Origin: Bursaphelenchus xylophilus
Lineage: Eukaryota; Nematoda; Chromadorea; Rhabditida; Aphelenchoididae
NCBI GenBank assembly: GCA_904066235.2
Contig: CAJFCV020000002.1
Location: 5,766,001 to 5,830,000, forward strand
Reading direction: 5' to 3'
Length of the DNA: 64,000 nt
Each line of letters begins with the position of its first letter. Within the stretch, counting starts at the first letter, position 1. Below, piece by piece: positions 1 to 11,565 of the stretch. A model generated the notes under the pieces. That model ran no database searches and was not told the origin of the DNA. It saw only the letters and a list, made by a program, of their open reading frames with translations. Both the position numbers and the translations under genes were made by a program.

Positions 1-5
1 AACGG

Positions 6-406
6 TTATTCAAATACTCCGACAATTTCGGCCTCCTTGTAGACGCAGATTTCTCGATTGTCGACCTTTATCTTCTGACCTCCGTGAAGTGGGAGGATGA
101 CTCGATCTTTAACCTTCAGCTGATTTGGAACAACATTACCTAAAGCACAATATTATATGGTGTTACGTAATATGCAACAATATCTGATGGTATAGTGATA
201 TCCGACAGCATACCTGACTCAGTTCTAGCTCCTTCACCCACAGCCACCACCACTCCTTCGTGGAATTTGTCGGTTTCGGATTCAGGCAGCATAATTCCAC
301 CAGGGGTTTTGGATTTGGGTGCAGCTCTTTCCACAAGTACCCGATCGTACAATGGCCTGAGGCCGCGAAGAGCCTCACTATGACGGAGAAGCGAGAAGAA
401 GACCAT
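6..406 (-). CDS. Mitochondrial 10 kDa chaperonin (HSP10/GroES)
   Basis: Two exons (406-214 and 139-6, intron 213-140) give a 108-residue protein, the normal length of a mitochondrial Cpn10 with a short presequence. Visible are the LYDRVLVER opening strand, the GroES mobile loop (SKTPGGIMLPES) that contacts HSP60, the LPLHGGQKIKV roof-loop region and the closing IVGVF. Known role of the family: lid of the HSP60 folding chamber in the mitochondrial matrix. The N-terminal MVFFSLLRHSEALRG is basic and hydrophobic, consistent with import. The splice GAGTCAG/gt...ttag/GTAATG joins the halves in frame. The start at 406 is the first ATG of the open frame. Confidence 0.95.
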
Positions 407-476
407 TCACGACCGATGAACTTCGATATATGACATTTTCACAAATAAATCCACGAAAATAAAAATTTATTCAAAT

Positions 477-2155
477 TCAAAAAATAAACTTGGCGACTTT
501 TAAAAGCTTTGGATATCGGAAGCACTTCCCTTCATGGCGCTTCTGGACCATTCTTGTATAATTTTCAACGATTAGAATAACCAATGCCACTATTATGATG
601 ATAAAACATACAATTAGAAGTCCGGAATACGGTATTATTCTCAAAGGGGCGGGGCCTACGGACGGGGAACAGAATCGCTGAGTTTTTTTCTTGGAGAGAT
701 TCTTATATTTCTTGACAATCCTCAATATATGTGCCTGATTCTCGAAGATGGCCTGGTTAAATTGATCAATGAGTTCAAAATCTTTTCTAAGCACAATATA
801 AGATATAAATTATCACTTCATACCTGAAAAGAAGATGACTGGAGACCGTGGGCATTCCCGTCGTGATCTCCAATATATTGCAATACTTGAGAGTTGTGTA
901 TTTTGTGTCCTCGTCGTCCTGTGCAAAGGAGATGTAATTCCCCGAACTGATATGAGCAAGCGTCTCGTCGATGGTCTCCACTTTCTGAAGTGGATTCTTC
1001 TCCAAGGCCCATCTGAATTCCTTAAAAAGATTTTCATCGGAATTGTAGATCTTCTCATAAAACCAAGTTTCGTATCGAGAAGCAATCATTGTTTTCTTCC
1101 CATCTCTTATCTGCCTCAAAATCAATCCTAAGCGGTCGATGGGGTTCTCAATGGATTCCGTTATGATACTAGATAAGATCCACGTGCTAAAAACTCCAAG
1201 CAGAACGGCACATTGGACGAGGGAGAAGAGAAGAATCGATAATCGGCCTAGAAATTTACTTTTTAAACTTTACTGTAATACAATCAGACCTCTGGAATTT
1301 CTGCCAACTTACCTGCAATACTTTTGAAATAAATCTTTTCTGGCTGCATTAATTGTAATCTCAACATTTGCCAACCACTCTAAGGTCATCATACACTATC
1401 CACTTTGAGTACACCTACCTCAACAACTGTAATCGGTTTTTGTTTTGTAAAGGAAGCCTCAAAGTACCGTATACAAGTGCAAACCATGATCTGAACGACC
1501 AAAGCGACCAAGATGGCCAGCCATGTGTTGGAAGAGTAAGTTCGGAAGAAACTCCACATACTGCTCGATAACCCCAAATTCTTTCCGATTATTATACTTG
1601 TATCGGTCTTAAAATTCTCCAATATTTTTTTATTTTTGGTACCTGATACATTGGATGGCTAAAAGTAAACCATCGTTTCCGTCCTTCTGTGGGCTGAAAA
1701 GGCGATGCAATTATGTCGATGGTCCCATTGTAAAGAAGAAGAAACTCTCCATGAGGCTTCCCTTCCTTGTCAATCAATGGCTTTCGGAAGAGATCACGCC
1801 GAAACTCTGAACTCAACGCCGAAACCAAAGTCAGATTCATATCGCGGACCAGGTGATTCAATATCTAAACGTTTTTTTCTCTCCAATGGAATCAGACTTA
1901 TATAGGTTTTTTATTTACCTCCACCATAAATCCCGGATACATGCAATTTACTGTAGGATGTAAGGTTGGGAACTCGCGACATTCTGAATGATCGACAGCC
2001 GGAAAAAATGGGGGATAGTAAACATTCAAGGGCCTCATCGGAAAGAAAACGCTGTTACACTTCGCTCTTTTTATACCGCATGTTTTATTCTCATCTTTAC
2101 TCAACTTACTCACACTAGATGATGCCCATGGATAATTTATGGACTTTAAAAGCAT
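477..2155 (-). CDS. Divergent ionotropic glutamate receptor-like channel (copy A)
   Basis: Six exons (2155-1919, 1864-1643, 1607-1419, 1379-1313, 1247-824, 786-477) join in frame to about 482 residues. The order is that of a minimal iGluR. First comes an S1 ligand-binding half (PGFMVE, then NGTIDIIASPFQ and FTFSHPMYQ). Then follow M1 (about residues 165-190), a re-entrant pore segment (WQMLRLQLMQPEKIYF), M3 (SLVQCAVLLGVFSTWIL), the S2 half, and M4 near the end (IPYSGLLIVCFIIIIVALVIL). There is no large amino-terminal domain, and the canonical SYTANLAAF motif of M3 is absent, so this is one of the divergent worm receptors rather than a classical AMPA/NMDA type. The frame stays open upstream to 2236 without an ATG, so a further 5' exon carrying a signal peptide is possible. 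A close paralogue lies at 8976-10397 in opposite orientation with the same intron positions. Confidence 0.85.
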
Positions 2156-2434
2156 AGACCACACTTTATAACTACCCCGCTTTTGCAGAGAAAAGTATCG
2201 AGTAACAAGCCTTAATATTGATGGGAAAGAGAACAAGAATTAGAGCAGAGATTCCAGAATGATAATTATCAACCGTTTATTTAAGGCAGATGTTTAAGTG
2301 AATACATAAAACGGAGAATGTTTTTGAACTCAGATCGAGGGAATGCGCCAAATAGATTAACATGAAAAAATAAATTAGATCTACATCAAAAGCAGAAATA
2401 TAACTGGAGACCCATTCCATCCATCACATCCATC

Positions 2435-3048
2435 TCAGTTGTCTCTGAACTTATTGAGCAGGGAGTTGAGGATCTCGGAATGGGAGATTTCCGATTCGTC
2501 ACTAGCCTAAACCAATGATTATAAACCAAATATTATTCTATTCACCTGAATCTGGAGGAACTTGGCGGTTCCAAGGGCCTGTTTGATGGCCGAAGCAGAT
2601 GAAGCGTACACCATCTTCTTTTTAATGGAAGCACCATCGGGGCAGAGCTAAATCCAGTTCAATAAAAGTTCCGACAACTCACTTGGATGAAGATAATCTT
2701 GTCCACCTTAGAAATACCAGCTCCAGGACGGGGACAGGTGAATTTGAAATCGAAGACGGCGTATCTGCAGTCCTCGTAGTTCTCAGTTCTTTCCTTCAAG
2801 TCCTTGACAAACTGTTCGTAAGCAGTCTTGGAGTTCTCGTCGTGGTCATCCCCCGTAACACCAAGCTAAACATCAAGGATAACGTAGTACGAATACTTCC
2901 GACATACCTGATCTGGAGCAACCGCTGACTCCACAACAACATCCTTGCCTTCGATCTTGTAGATGATGTAACGGAGAGTGCGCTTCCCTTCGGACAACTG
3001 CTGGAACGTGGTCTGGCAGTCAGCGTGTACATTCACTCCGGAACTCAT
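2435..3048 (-). CDS. unc-60: ADF/cofilin (UNC-60-like actin depolymerising factor)
   Basis: Four exons (3048-2908, 2865-2683, 2647-2546, 2506-2435) encode 165 residues, the usual ADF/cofilin size. It begins MSSGV, with the N-terminal serine that LIM kinase-type enzymes phosphorylate in this family. It continues with YIIYKIEGKDVVVE, the central DCRYAVFDF strand, and KKKMVYASSASAIKQAL, which matches the long actin-binding helix. Known role: severs and depolymerises actin filaments. The start follows the pattern of the family exactly. The worm unc-60 locus makes two isoforms by sharing a first exon; only one 3' exon set was seen here. Confidence 0.93.
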
Positions 3049-4667
3049 CTTGAACTAAGGTGTTGGTGGCTGGAAGAAGGACAAATAAATTTGCAAATTA
3101 TTCTAAATAGAACTTGCGGAGAATAAGGAAAAAACGACGCGTTGAATCAGGATGAGTCAGAGGACCAGACAAGTGCGTTCCGAGCGAAAATGGAGAGAAA
3201 AATAAGAAAACGAACGGACAGCGAAAGGGAGGGGGCGAGGCTGCGAATCCAAAAAAGCCTCCACAAAGATGACGAAAACATGGAGAGAGCGAGGCAGAGT
3301 ACGGGATCCTCTAAACAAACCAAATCTGGCACGGGTACCCTGGCCCCGATCTTCTCCCCTCTCTAATAAAACAATTCTAGATGGTCCGACAGACCTTCCA
3401 GTCGGCCTGGAGGGGGTGTGAATCATCCAAAACGGGAGAATTTCTGCTTTCCTAATCCGAGTACAGATCTGATTGCAGGCAATTTCACACAAAAGGGACC
3501 ACAAAATCCCGGAGTAATCCAATTTACATCACTTTACACAACGGAACACAGTCCACTCGAATGATTAACACGAGAAGAAGGACTTCCCACCACTTACTCA
3601 GCCCAGCGTCCACTACTTTCCTCCACGAACGCCCCCACCGAACACTTTCGATCGCAAAAGAGTAGAAAAAAACGATTTGCCTTACCCACGCGCGGACATT
3701 TTATACGACGAAACTTGTCCGAAGACAGGAGGTGGCAATCTGGCCGGGCCGAAAATGGTCCGGCCCGCGGACCGAAACGGTCAGTCGATTCGGGTTTGTC
3801 CAAATTTCCTCAGACCAGGCCCGATGAAACCCTGGCCCGGCCGACATCAGATACAAACAGAATGTCAATGACTTTTGGCATCCATTTTTTTGTCCCTCGG
3901 GAAAATTGATGGTTTGCAAGGTATGCCCGCGGGATTACCAACGAGAGAATAACTACCTATTTTTCAAAATTAATTGTGCGCAATTAATCATCTGACCCGC
4001 AACTTCGGGTCTGAGAAAGGTGGCAAAACTTGGGATTTTAAAATAGTTGATTCGAATTTTGTGCATACGCCACTTATACCAAAAAATCTGACTATAGGAG
4101 GAATTATCAAGAATGTTATTTATTTTAAAATGTGTATAAGTCGAAAAGGTTCAGTCCAATCCATTTGGAAACTCAACCTTCCGGGACGAAGCGGCTAGGC
4201 TGGCCCGGGGCTTCTCCAAATCCGCCCAAGCCCGGCCAGCCCAAACACCCGCCCGATTGCCGTCTCTAATTAGGCTGAGAATTCCGTGACTAATAGGGTT
4301 GTTAAATCGTCAACTTTACGTGTTAGTCACGTTGTCAAATTTTTTTTGTCATTTTGATTGTCAAATTGAACTTTTTCGGAAGATTTTTGTAGTTTTTTTT
4401 CCTACAAAACCGTATGAATTTAAATTTTTTAAGAACTAAATTGCTCCTTGTCAAAACGACAGGCAAAATAAGTAGTAAAACTATTCACGACTAACATTAA
4501 CGGTATTCATCATAGTCTATGTTAAACTCCCCTTTGAAAGCTGCGTATATCAGAGCTTTCAGTTCAGCCAAAATGAGGGCAATTCACTTTGGAAAATTCT
4601 GTCAAATTAATAACCCTAGTGACTAATAACAATTTATAAAATTCAAAAAATGTTAGTAGGATAAACG
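3049..4667. other. Gene-free stretch with GC-rich GGCC/CCCGG repeats
   Basis: No convincing exon was found. Two GC-rich patches (about 3735-3852 and 4192-4262) repeat CCGGCC and GGCCCG words, partly as inverted copies, and look like fragments of one dispersed repeat. A small stem GACCCG/CGGGTC lies at 3993-4011 next to a palindromic TTAATTG/CAATTAA at about 3970-3987. The part next to 3048 is probably the cofilin promoter and outron. Short open frames here lack splice support or similarity. Confidence 0.5.
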
Positions 4668-7484
4668 TTAGACGGAAATAACAATAGATTTCTTGGCGGT
4701 TGCATCGACCTCGACCCGTTTCCAAAGGCGTCCATCCTTGTATAAATCAAATCGACCATGACATCTACCACAACATTTAGAAGTAAGATCGACGGAAGGA
4801 GAGTGCCGTTTTACTCTAGAATCAGCGTCCGAGCTTTTGCGTAGCATACTTACTTTCCACTGCATTTCTGACATACATATTCGTATTTGTAATTGATCTC
4901 ATAATTGTGTCTCGTCGTAATTGGGGGAATCAACGGAAAAACCTTGGTCACATGTTTAGCCCTAAAGAATAATTACTCCATTTTGATCCTTACCATTGTT
5001 TGAAGTATTTCCCGTGTCCTTCTTTTTCATTATTAATCTTTCTGACAGCACAATGGCATAGTTCATGAAGCAAGGTATTTCTGAGCCTTTCTCCACTTGT
5101 AAGCACTTTGACCGCGAGTTTAATAAGATCTTTCTGGCTCTTGCCAACGGATGAATAATATTGTCCGGCCGTTTTCCGAAGCCGAGCATTCCACTCGAAT
5201 TCCAAATGCGGAAGCTGAAAAAGTCTTGATGACATATGAGATTGCGTAACGTTGCATATTAGGGTAGACACTCACCCTTCCACCGAAAATACGACGATCG
5301 TAAATGTCAATCAGTTTATCCACAATCGAATCTCTATTCCGAGAAGTCACTGCCACACCTGAGAGAGACAAAAGATAGGCTTCATCTTGATCCGCACCTA
5401 AAACAATATCAACTATAAGTTACAAACGTTAAATTCAAAATGAAAAACAAAGAACAAACTTAATTTTCTTTGGTATCTTTCGTTTGCTTGGCTCAACTTC
5501 ATCAACCTCATCAGAATCTTCGTAATCTTCAGCCAAATCTGACTCTCCATCCGTTTCCCCTTTATCCGTTTCACTGAATGTCTCCTTTCCGAGTTCATTT
5601 TCTTTATTGCACTCTCCATGAGGTTCAAAATCACTGTCGTCTAAGAAAACTCTTCTGCTTGGAGTCTTTGGTGTACACGGAGGTTGTCTTTCTAAACAAA
5701 ATTTAAGATCATTCAAATATCAGTTACCTTGATCATTTTGTAAGCTCATTCCTTTAACCGACTTCTCGATAATCTGGATGTCTTCATCCTCCTCTGCAGC
5801 CTTGTCTATTGATGCATAGGTTTGATTACATCCTTCTTTCCCATTGCTCTCATACTGATTGTGAGATGAGCTCTGATCTTGTTCCGTCAGCTCAGATTCT
5901 TTAGTAGCATTCTTATCATCTTCAGCGTTATCATTTTCAACCAAACTATCATGTAAATCTTCTCTTGATTCGTATCCTCGAGTTAGATCAGGGTTATCGT
6001 TTTCGTCCAATTCATTTCCATCATCTTCATTATCATCATCATAATTTGCACTAGAATCCTGTTCTGAATAAGTTGCGTTGAGATCAATAAAACTAAATTG
6101 TTCTGGATGTAATGCTCGACGATGGCACTCTTCAATCTTCATCTTCTCTATCTGAATATCTTCTTCATCGAGTTCAGAAAAGTCAGGATCGCTATCAGCA
6201 ACAAAACTCTCTTTGAATCCATAAGACATTGAGAGTGAGGCGTTCAATGACGGCGCGAGTCTATTGAAGATTCGAGAATCTGAAATATCAAAAACAACAA
6301 CACCAATTAATGTATTACACTAGACTCACCTGTCTCAAATTCACTCTCTTCTTCTATTTCATCATCTTCATACTCAACGTTTTCTCCATCCTCTTCAACT
6401 TCTTCGTCATAATCTTCACTACATTGTCCTTCACTTTCTAATTCCAAACCTTCATGTCCACCTTCTGGAATTTCATGTTCTTCTTCAACATATTCATCTT
6501 CCCCTTCATTCGTTTCGCTGTTTGCTCCACTTTCTTGGGTGAAAGTTTCCCCTGCTCTTTTCGACTTGTTAGTGCCATTAGACGATTGAGTGAAGTCCCC
6601 GCATGTAATGTTTTGTTTTACCTTATAACTCTCATCAAAAGAAAAAGAGGGATGGTCACTCGAACGGATATCCATTTCTTCTGGTATAGCAGCCGATGAG
6701 CCGTTTGGAGTAAACGAATCGTCGTACACTTCTTCCTGAATGCTTTCTTCATCAATGGTAGATTGACCACCATTTCGGCCCTTTATATATAATTGGTGTC
6801 TGCAGTCTTTGGTAGAGTCAAAGAAATTCTTTTGTGCAAGTATTAGTTGATTCTCACTTCCTCCACAAGCATTTGAAAGTTCCTGCGGCAACATTGACAA
6901 CCTCGTCGAATTGAGGAATTCCATTTCGTTGAAGTTAATAGTATTGTTAATTGAAATTGATAGCTTCCTCTGTGGCAGAAGCGATTGCCTCCCTAAAGAT
7001 CCATTAATAACTTCACAAAACGCTTACCTCTTCCATTAGACAACTGTTTGACAACGCTGCTAGATGTTGTGCCTGTAGATGCCACCTTTTCCTGCCCGTA
7101 CTTCCTTACTCTGGATTCCAACATTTTTGGTCTCAAAGTTGTTCTAAATTGAGGAATCGGGATCTTACTCTTTGGCATGACTAAAATAAGGTAAGTGACT
7201 AAGAGAGCATAACAATACCCGTTTTAGGTCTAAGCGGCAGTGCTTTAATCGGAGTCTTTGAACTGTTGCCCTTTATCCCATTATCAACCTCCAACTGGCT
7301 CGGACTTTCCACTGAGTCGTAAAACTCGTCTTGTGAGCTGTCATCCGTTATTTCTGGAGCTTCTAAAATCCAAACATTTGTCGCTTAAACTCGATAACAT
7401 ACGCTTAGCGACAAAGCTTTCGTCGTCCGTCAACATGTGGCTATAGAAATCCTGGGAATCTGGCTCAACAGATTTCACTGCCAT
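4668..7484 (-). CDS. gcna-1: GCNA-like acidic SprT-family metalloprotease
   Basis: Ten exons (7484-7403, 7362-7219, 7180-7028, 6992-6330, 6279-5728, 5691-5449, 5397-5276, 5214-4994, 4961-4854, 4815-4668) sum to 811 residues. The first ~600 residues are disordered and very acidic (long Glu/Asp runs) with a SUMO-interaction-like DEDIQIIE. The SprT-like domain carries HELCH at about 703-707 with the third zinc ligand in EKEGHG near 720. A zinc ribbon follows with paired cysteines (YVCQKC, then KCCGRCHGRF). This order is that of germ cell nuclear acidic peptidase, which handles DNA-protein crosslinks in germ cells. The start ATG sits 10 nt after a TTTTTAG acceptor, probably for a spliced leader. 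The donor of the sixth exon (CTTT/gttttt) is weak; it was chosen because it keeps frame, and the obvious alternative (AA/gtttgt) does not. Confidence 0.88.
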
Positions 7485-7989
7485 CAGGTGGCCCCTAAAA
7501 ACGGAAGAAATAAAGGTTCTGTTATAAATGCCGTTATCAATAAGCTGAAATGCTAAAAACTGGGAATCAATATTTCCGATCCGACGAATTTCTGCTTTCA
7601 AAATTCTGTGATGCGCCAAGAAAGAGACTTGACGCAAGACAACTGTTCCTTTGCTCTAGAAATGTCGTCATTCTGACAACGGTAGTTTAGACAATTTGGA
7701 ATATTTACTTGTTAATCCTGAGGTAATAAATACCATGCTATCCTGAACTACGTATTGTACATTTTTGTTAGCGAAAACTATGCGCTTTGCTTTTCGGTTA
7801 ATTTCTTCAGTAATTACGACAGATTTTTTAGATTGCCTTTTTTGGAGGGAAAATAAAAACGCGAACGCGCATTGCAATCGCATAGCTGTATATAGTTGTA
7901 TTCAAGCTCTGCGGAATATAGCCGTCTTTTGAATTTTCTTAATAGTTTTGTGTTTTATATTTTTAGTATCCTATCATCCTTACTTCATC

Positions 7990-8235
7990 ATGAGCGACCA
8001 AAGAAACCAGCCTGAAGTTGTAACTGAGGAAGAACAGATCCCAACAACAGCTCAGAACGTGAGCGGAGAAACCAAGAACGTGCTGAAGGATGTGCTGAAG
8101 GGAATGAATGTGGAATTAGACGAAGAAGCTCTGAAGTTGGTCATGGAAGAAGGAGGAAAGGAATTTGATAAGATATTCACCCAGATAGCTGCTCAACAAG
8201 CTTTACATCAGGGAAGTAAGAAGTCGAAGAAGTAA
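7990..8235 (+). CDS. Small acidic protein of unknown function
   Basis: A single-exon frame of 81 residues runs from an ATG 25 nt after a TTTTTAG acceptor (likely trans-splice site) to TAA. The protein opens MSDQRNQPEVVTEEEQ, has an amphipathic stretch (NVLKDVLKGMNVELDEEALKLVMEE) that should form one or two helices, and ends in a lysine-rich SKKSKK tail. No family was recognised. It is divergent from the GCNA gene and may share its promoter. Confidence 0.7.
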   Translation: MSDQRNQPEVVTEEEQIPTTAQNVSGETKNVLKDVLKGMNVELDEEALKLVMEEGGKEFDKIFTQIAAQQALHQGSKKSKK

Positions 8236-8801
8236 ATCCAACTTATTAAATTATTCATCTAACAAATTTCGTGAAATTCATGATAAATCCTGATGTGTAA
8301 CATTGTTTTTAATTCTGCTTGCAATACTACCTTAAAAGTTGGCGGGTCTAAAGGCGTCGCGACATTTTGCGGGCAATGGGGTATCACATGGGTCGTCGCA
8401 GCAAGATGTTTCGCCTTGTCGAAATTTCCAGCTGCCGTCGCAAAGCGGTGGTGGGGAAACACTGTCTCGATTTTAGGTAACTAAATTCACTGAAAGGTTA
8501 GGTTGGTTTTAGTCTAGTTTGCATATGGGCAAAAATCGGCTGGCAGCAAATGTCGGCTGAATCAGCGTGTTTCTTTCTTCTTGTTGCCCCACAAATGTCG
8601 CCTGCCTGCAAGCGTAGGTGATGCAACCAAATGTCGACCCCTCAAATGTGCGCCCGCCGGTCGAAAACGTACATTGGAAGGGAATATTCTGTTCTTTGGT
8701 GTCATTAAATATGTCGGCATTTGAAATATAATTCATGGTCCGAAGGTAATCTGATCCGGTAATCGAATAAAATATGATTTCCGTCGCAAAGAAACGCTTA
8801 C
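8236..8801. other. Intergenic stretch with a cluster of CAAATGTCG words
   Basis: No supported gene. Between about 8545 and 8660 the word CAAATGT followed by CG or GC occurs four times (near 8547, 8592, 8629 and 8645) in ~100 bp. Its complement is echoed by CGACATTTTGCG near 8360. The spacing is irregular, so it looks like a degenerate repeat or binding-site cluster rather than a microsatellite. It lies between the small acidic gene and the second receptor gene. Confidence 0.4.
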
Positions 8802-8975
8802 TTTGTTATATGCCGTAATATAATGTCCAGGAACCTCCGTGTTGTGTATCCGCGGACATTTCCTGCCGTGGATTGGACTAAATGTAGGGTATTTCCGACC
8901 CTGCGGGTCAGCAAAAACTGTCAATTCCCGGGGATGATGGTAGAGGTATGTAAAGTAATATCCATCAGGCGGTAG
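8802..8975 (-). pseudogene. Candidate inverted first exon of receptor copy B
   Basis: Read on the minus strand, this stretch is open and ends at a good donor (AACAAA/gtaagc). It encodes RELTVFADP, then CPRIHNTEVPGHYITAYN, which resembles in order the S1 start of copy A (RPLNVYYPP, then FPTLHPTVNCMYPGFMVE). The next exon of the same gene (LINLFADSLNLT) starts at 8976 on the plus strand. Both the donor phase (0) and the position are what an N-terminal exon would need if the segment were flipped. The similarity is weak, so it could also be a stray exon of a third receptor or chance. Confidence 0.4.
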
Positions 8976-10397
8976 TTGATTAATTTATTTGCTGATAGTT
9001 TAAATCTCACGGTTGAGCCAGTTATAATCCAAAAACAAGATCCAGAACTTGTTCATGTGCCATTGATTGTAAGTGTGGATTCCGAATTCGAAAAAATCTA
9101 TGCAGGTAAATGGAAAGGCAAATGGATTGCCGAAACTGCTAGCCAACGGGTCCGTCGATTTAATCGCAGCTCCATTCCAAGTCACAAAGAGCAGATCCAA
9201 TTTGTTCTCGTTCAGTGAGCCATTGTATACGGTATGCCTGCACTAGAATAAAGTATTGTCGTTCTGTCTTGACTGACAAAGTTACAGTTAAGCACTAGCA
9301 TGTTGACACATGATCCGATCAGTTTGAACAGCGACATCTGGAGTTTCTTCCGAACTTATACGAGCGAAACGTGGACTGTAATACTTATAGCCCTTCTTTT
9401 ACAAATCAGTGTTTGTGTTATGATTCGTTATTTTGAAGCTAAAGTTATTCGAACCAAACATATCGGAGTTTTAGAGGTAATAATGATAATTTTTCACTTT
9501 CACTAAGATTGTGAATACTAATTTGCGTTACTTTAGAGTGCTTGGCAAATGCTCCGGCTTCAATTAATGCAGCCCGAGAAGATTTATTTTACAAGTTTGG
9601 CGGGTAAATATAATAGTGCTAATATAATTTATAAACGGTCATGTTTGTTTTCTTTTTCAGGTCGATTATCGATCATGATCTTCTCCTTGGTCCAATGTGC
9701 CGTTCTTCTTGGAGTATTTTCTTCCTGGATATTGACCAGTATAATCAGAGATGCAGCTACTGATGTTCCCTTTGAGAGCATGGATAACTTTGTAAAGGGA
9801 TTGATGGCTAAGAAGTTCTACATGATCTCCGCCGAACCTGATACTTGGTTCTTCGAGGAAGTCAATCAATCTCAGGTATTCCCATTTAAACAGCTTCGGG
9901 CTGCTCTGGAGAGGAATCCCCTGAGGAGAGTAGATCGGACTAGAGTGGCGTTGCAGGCGGTAGTCAACGACAAGGCCGTCGTGTTTATGCAATCGGATAG
10001 TGACACCTTCTACACGTCCGTTAAGTTCTGCAATTTGAATCGGGTTTATCAGGACATGCCGGTGGTAACTTCCCATCTAATGTTTAGGTATGTACTCTAT
10101 TGCTATTGTAATTTCTACAGTAATCTTTTCAGAAAGAATTGGCCTCTAGCAGCGTTATTTAACCGATCAATTGTCGAGAATAAGATGCATGTGAATAGAA
10201 TCCTCCGCAAATACAAAACATTGTTAACAAAGGATAAGCCCATCTGTAAGACCAAGAGTTTGCATTCTTCCTTGAGCATCTATCCTTACCTGGGCCTTGT
10301 CATAATCTGCATGACTATAATCTCCGTTTCTTTTTTCATTTTGTTCTTGGAGAATTTTGTTCACAGTGCCAAGAAGAGTTTGACCAAAATAAACTGA
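8976..10397 (+). CDS. Divergent ionotropic glutamate receptor-like channel (copy B)
   Basis: Six exons (8976-9068, 9106-9231, 9288-9476, 9537-9603, 9661-10087, 10133-10397) join to 388 residues that align along their length with copy A at 477-2155, including every intron position. Visible: S1 (NGSVDLIAAPFQ, FSFSEPLYT), M1 (WTVILIALLLQISVCVMI), pore segment WQMLRLQLMQPEKIYF, M3 (SLVQCAVLLGVFSSWIL), S2 and M4 (YPYLGLVIICMTII). Its first codon follows the acceptor ggcggtag and no ATG is in reach, so an upstream exon is missing from this strand. A candidate lies inverted at 8802-8975. Either the gene is broken at the 5' end or its start lies elsewhere. Confidence 0.8.
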
Positions 10398-10661
10398 CTT
10401 CTATCCTTATCTGAATACTCCTGAACGGCCGCATGTTCCTTCCCCTCAAGAATACCCTTTTCACTTGTTATTATGCCGCTTTTTTTAACTTTCACAAACA
10501 TATTTTTTCTCTGAAGAACACGTAAATTAACGTGAACGAATTGTCGTAAAAAAAGTCGGGACAAACAGCTGCCCCCATTCCAGACGGCCTATTTCTTTCG
10601 AATCAAAACCCTTAGGGGTTGATCCATTCGTTGTGGAGGTTAAACTCTTTGTTTATTTCAA

Positions 10662-11469
10662 ATGGATATAAAAAGAGTAAGTAAATAAAACGATCTACAT
10701 CTTGTTTTATGTCGTTGTAGATGAAGAATAAGGTTGATGACTCCAATTGGAGGATCACGCCCTATCGGAATGGGAACAGTCCGAGGTACACGTTCGACGA
10801 GATTGTGGCTGACAGGTATGAGATGAAATAAATTTCAATTTAAGCACAAATATTATTTTATTTGTTTCAGTTTCGACAGCGTCAAGAAGTTGGGGATAAA
10901 TGCGAGCCATTGCCAGTTGTATGAAATGTACAACCCAAATCTGGGAAGACTTCGCCGAAGTCACACTTACAGTGCATTGGCACCTACCAACGGCATGAAA
11001 TTCTTGTAAAATCAGCTACATTATTTCAGAGATCAGGACTTTCGTTTTGTCATCAAAAATATTTTTCCTAAATTTCAGTGACCGATATGTGCCCCCAGAC
11101 ATGAGACCTTACAGCCCATACAAACCGAAGCAATCAGAATGGAAGCTGACTTCAGAGAAGCAGACCAAGACCATCCACACCCCGGCCAACATTACCTCCG
11201 ACAGTCCGCAGATCCCCCTTCCCCTCACTCATCGCCGCCAATACCCAGTTCCCGCTGATCCTACAAGATATGAGAACTTTGCGACTTATTGGGGAGGTCG
11301 CGCTCGGGGTTTAGAATACACTCAGCACTCTCTGCATGACCCTGATTACGATACTTACGGTACCACCGAAGATCGGAGATACCATCGCTTATATTGGGCT
11401 CCTCAATTAATCGAGAAACAGCCGACGGCACGACATGCCCGACAAGTGATCATGATACCTTACTATTAA
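10662..11469 (+). CDS. Unknown protein, Tyr/Pro/Arg-rich
   Basis: Four exons (10662-10676, 10721-10815, 10871-11005, 11079-11469) give 211 residues. The second exon could instead start the protein by trans-splicing, since ATG directly follows ttgtag at 10720. There is no signal peptide or membrane segment. Tyrosine, proline and arginine are frequent (RYVPPDMRPYSPYKP, RYENFATYWGGRARGLEYT), giving the look of a cytoskeletal or ciliary accessory protein, but no family was recognised. The reading frame holds across all three introns, which is the main support for the gene. Confidence 0.72.
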
Positions 11470-11565
11470 AGAACAATATAACTTTACTTTTTACAAAATT
11501 TTGTACAGTAAGATGATTAAATGGATTACTTTGGAGATTAATTGAGTAAACGCTTGAATAACAAT

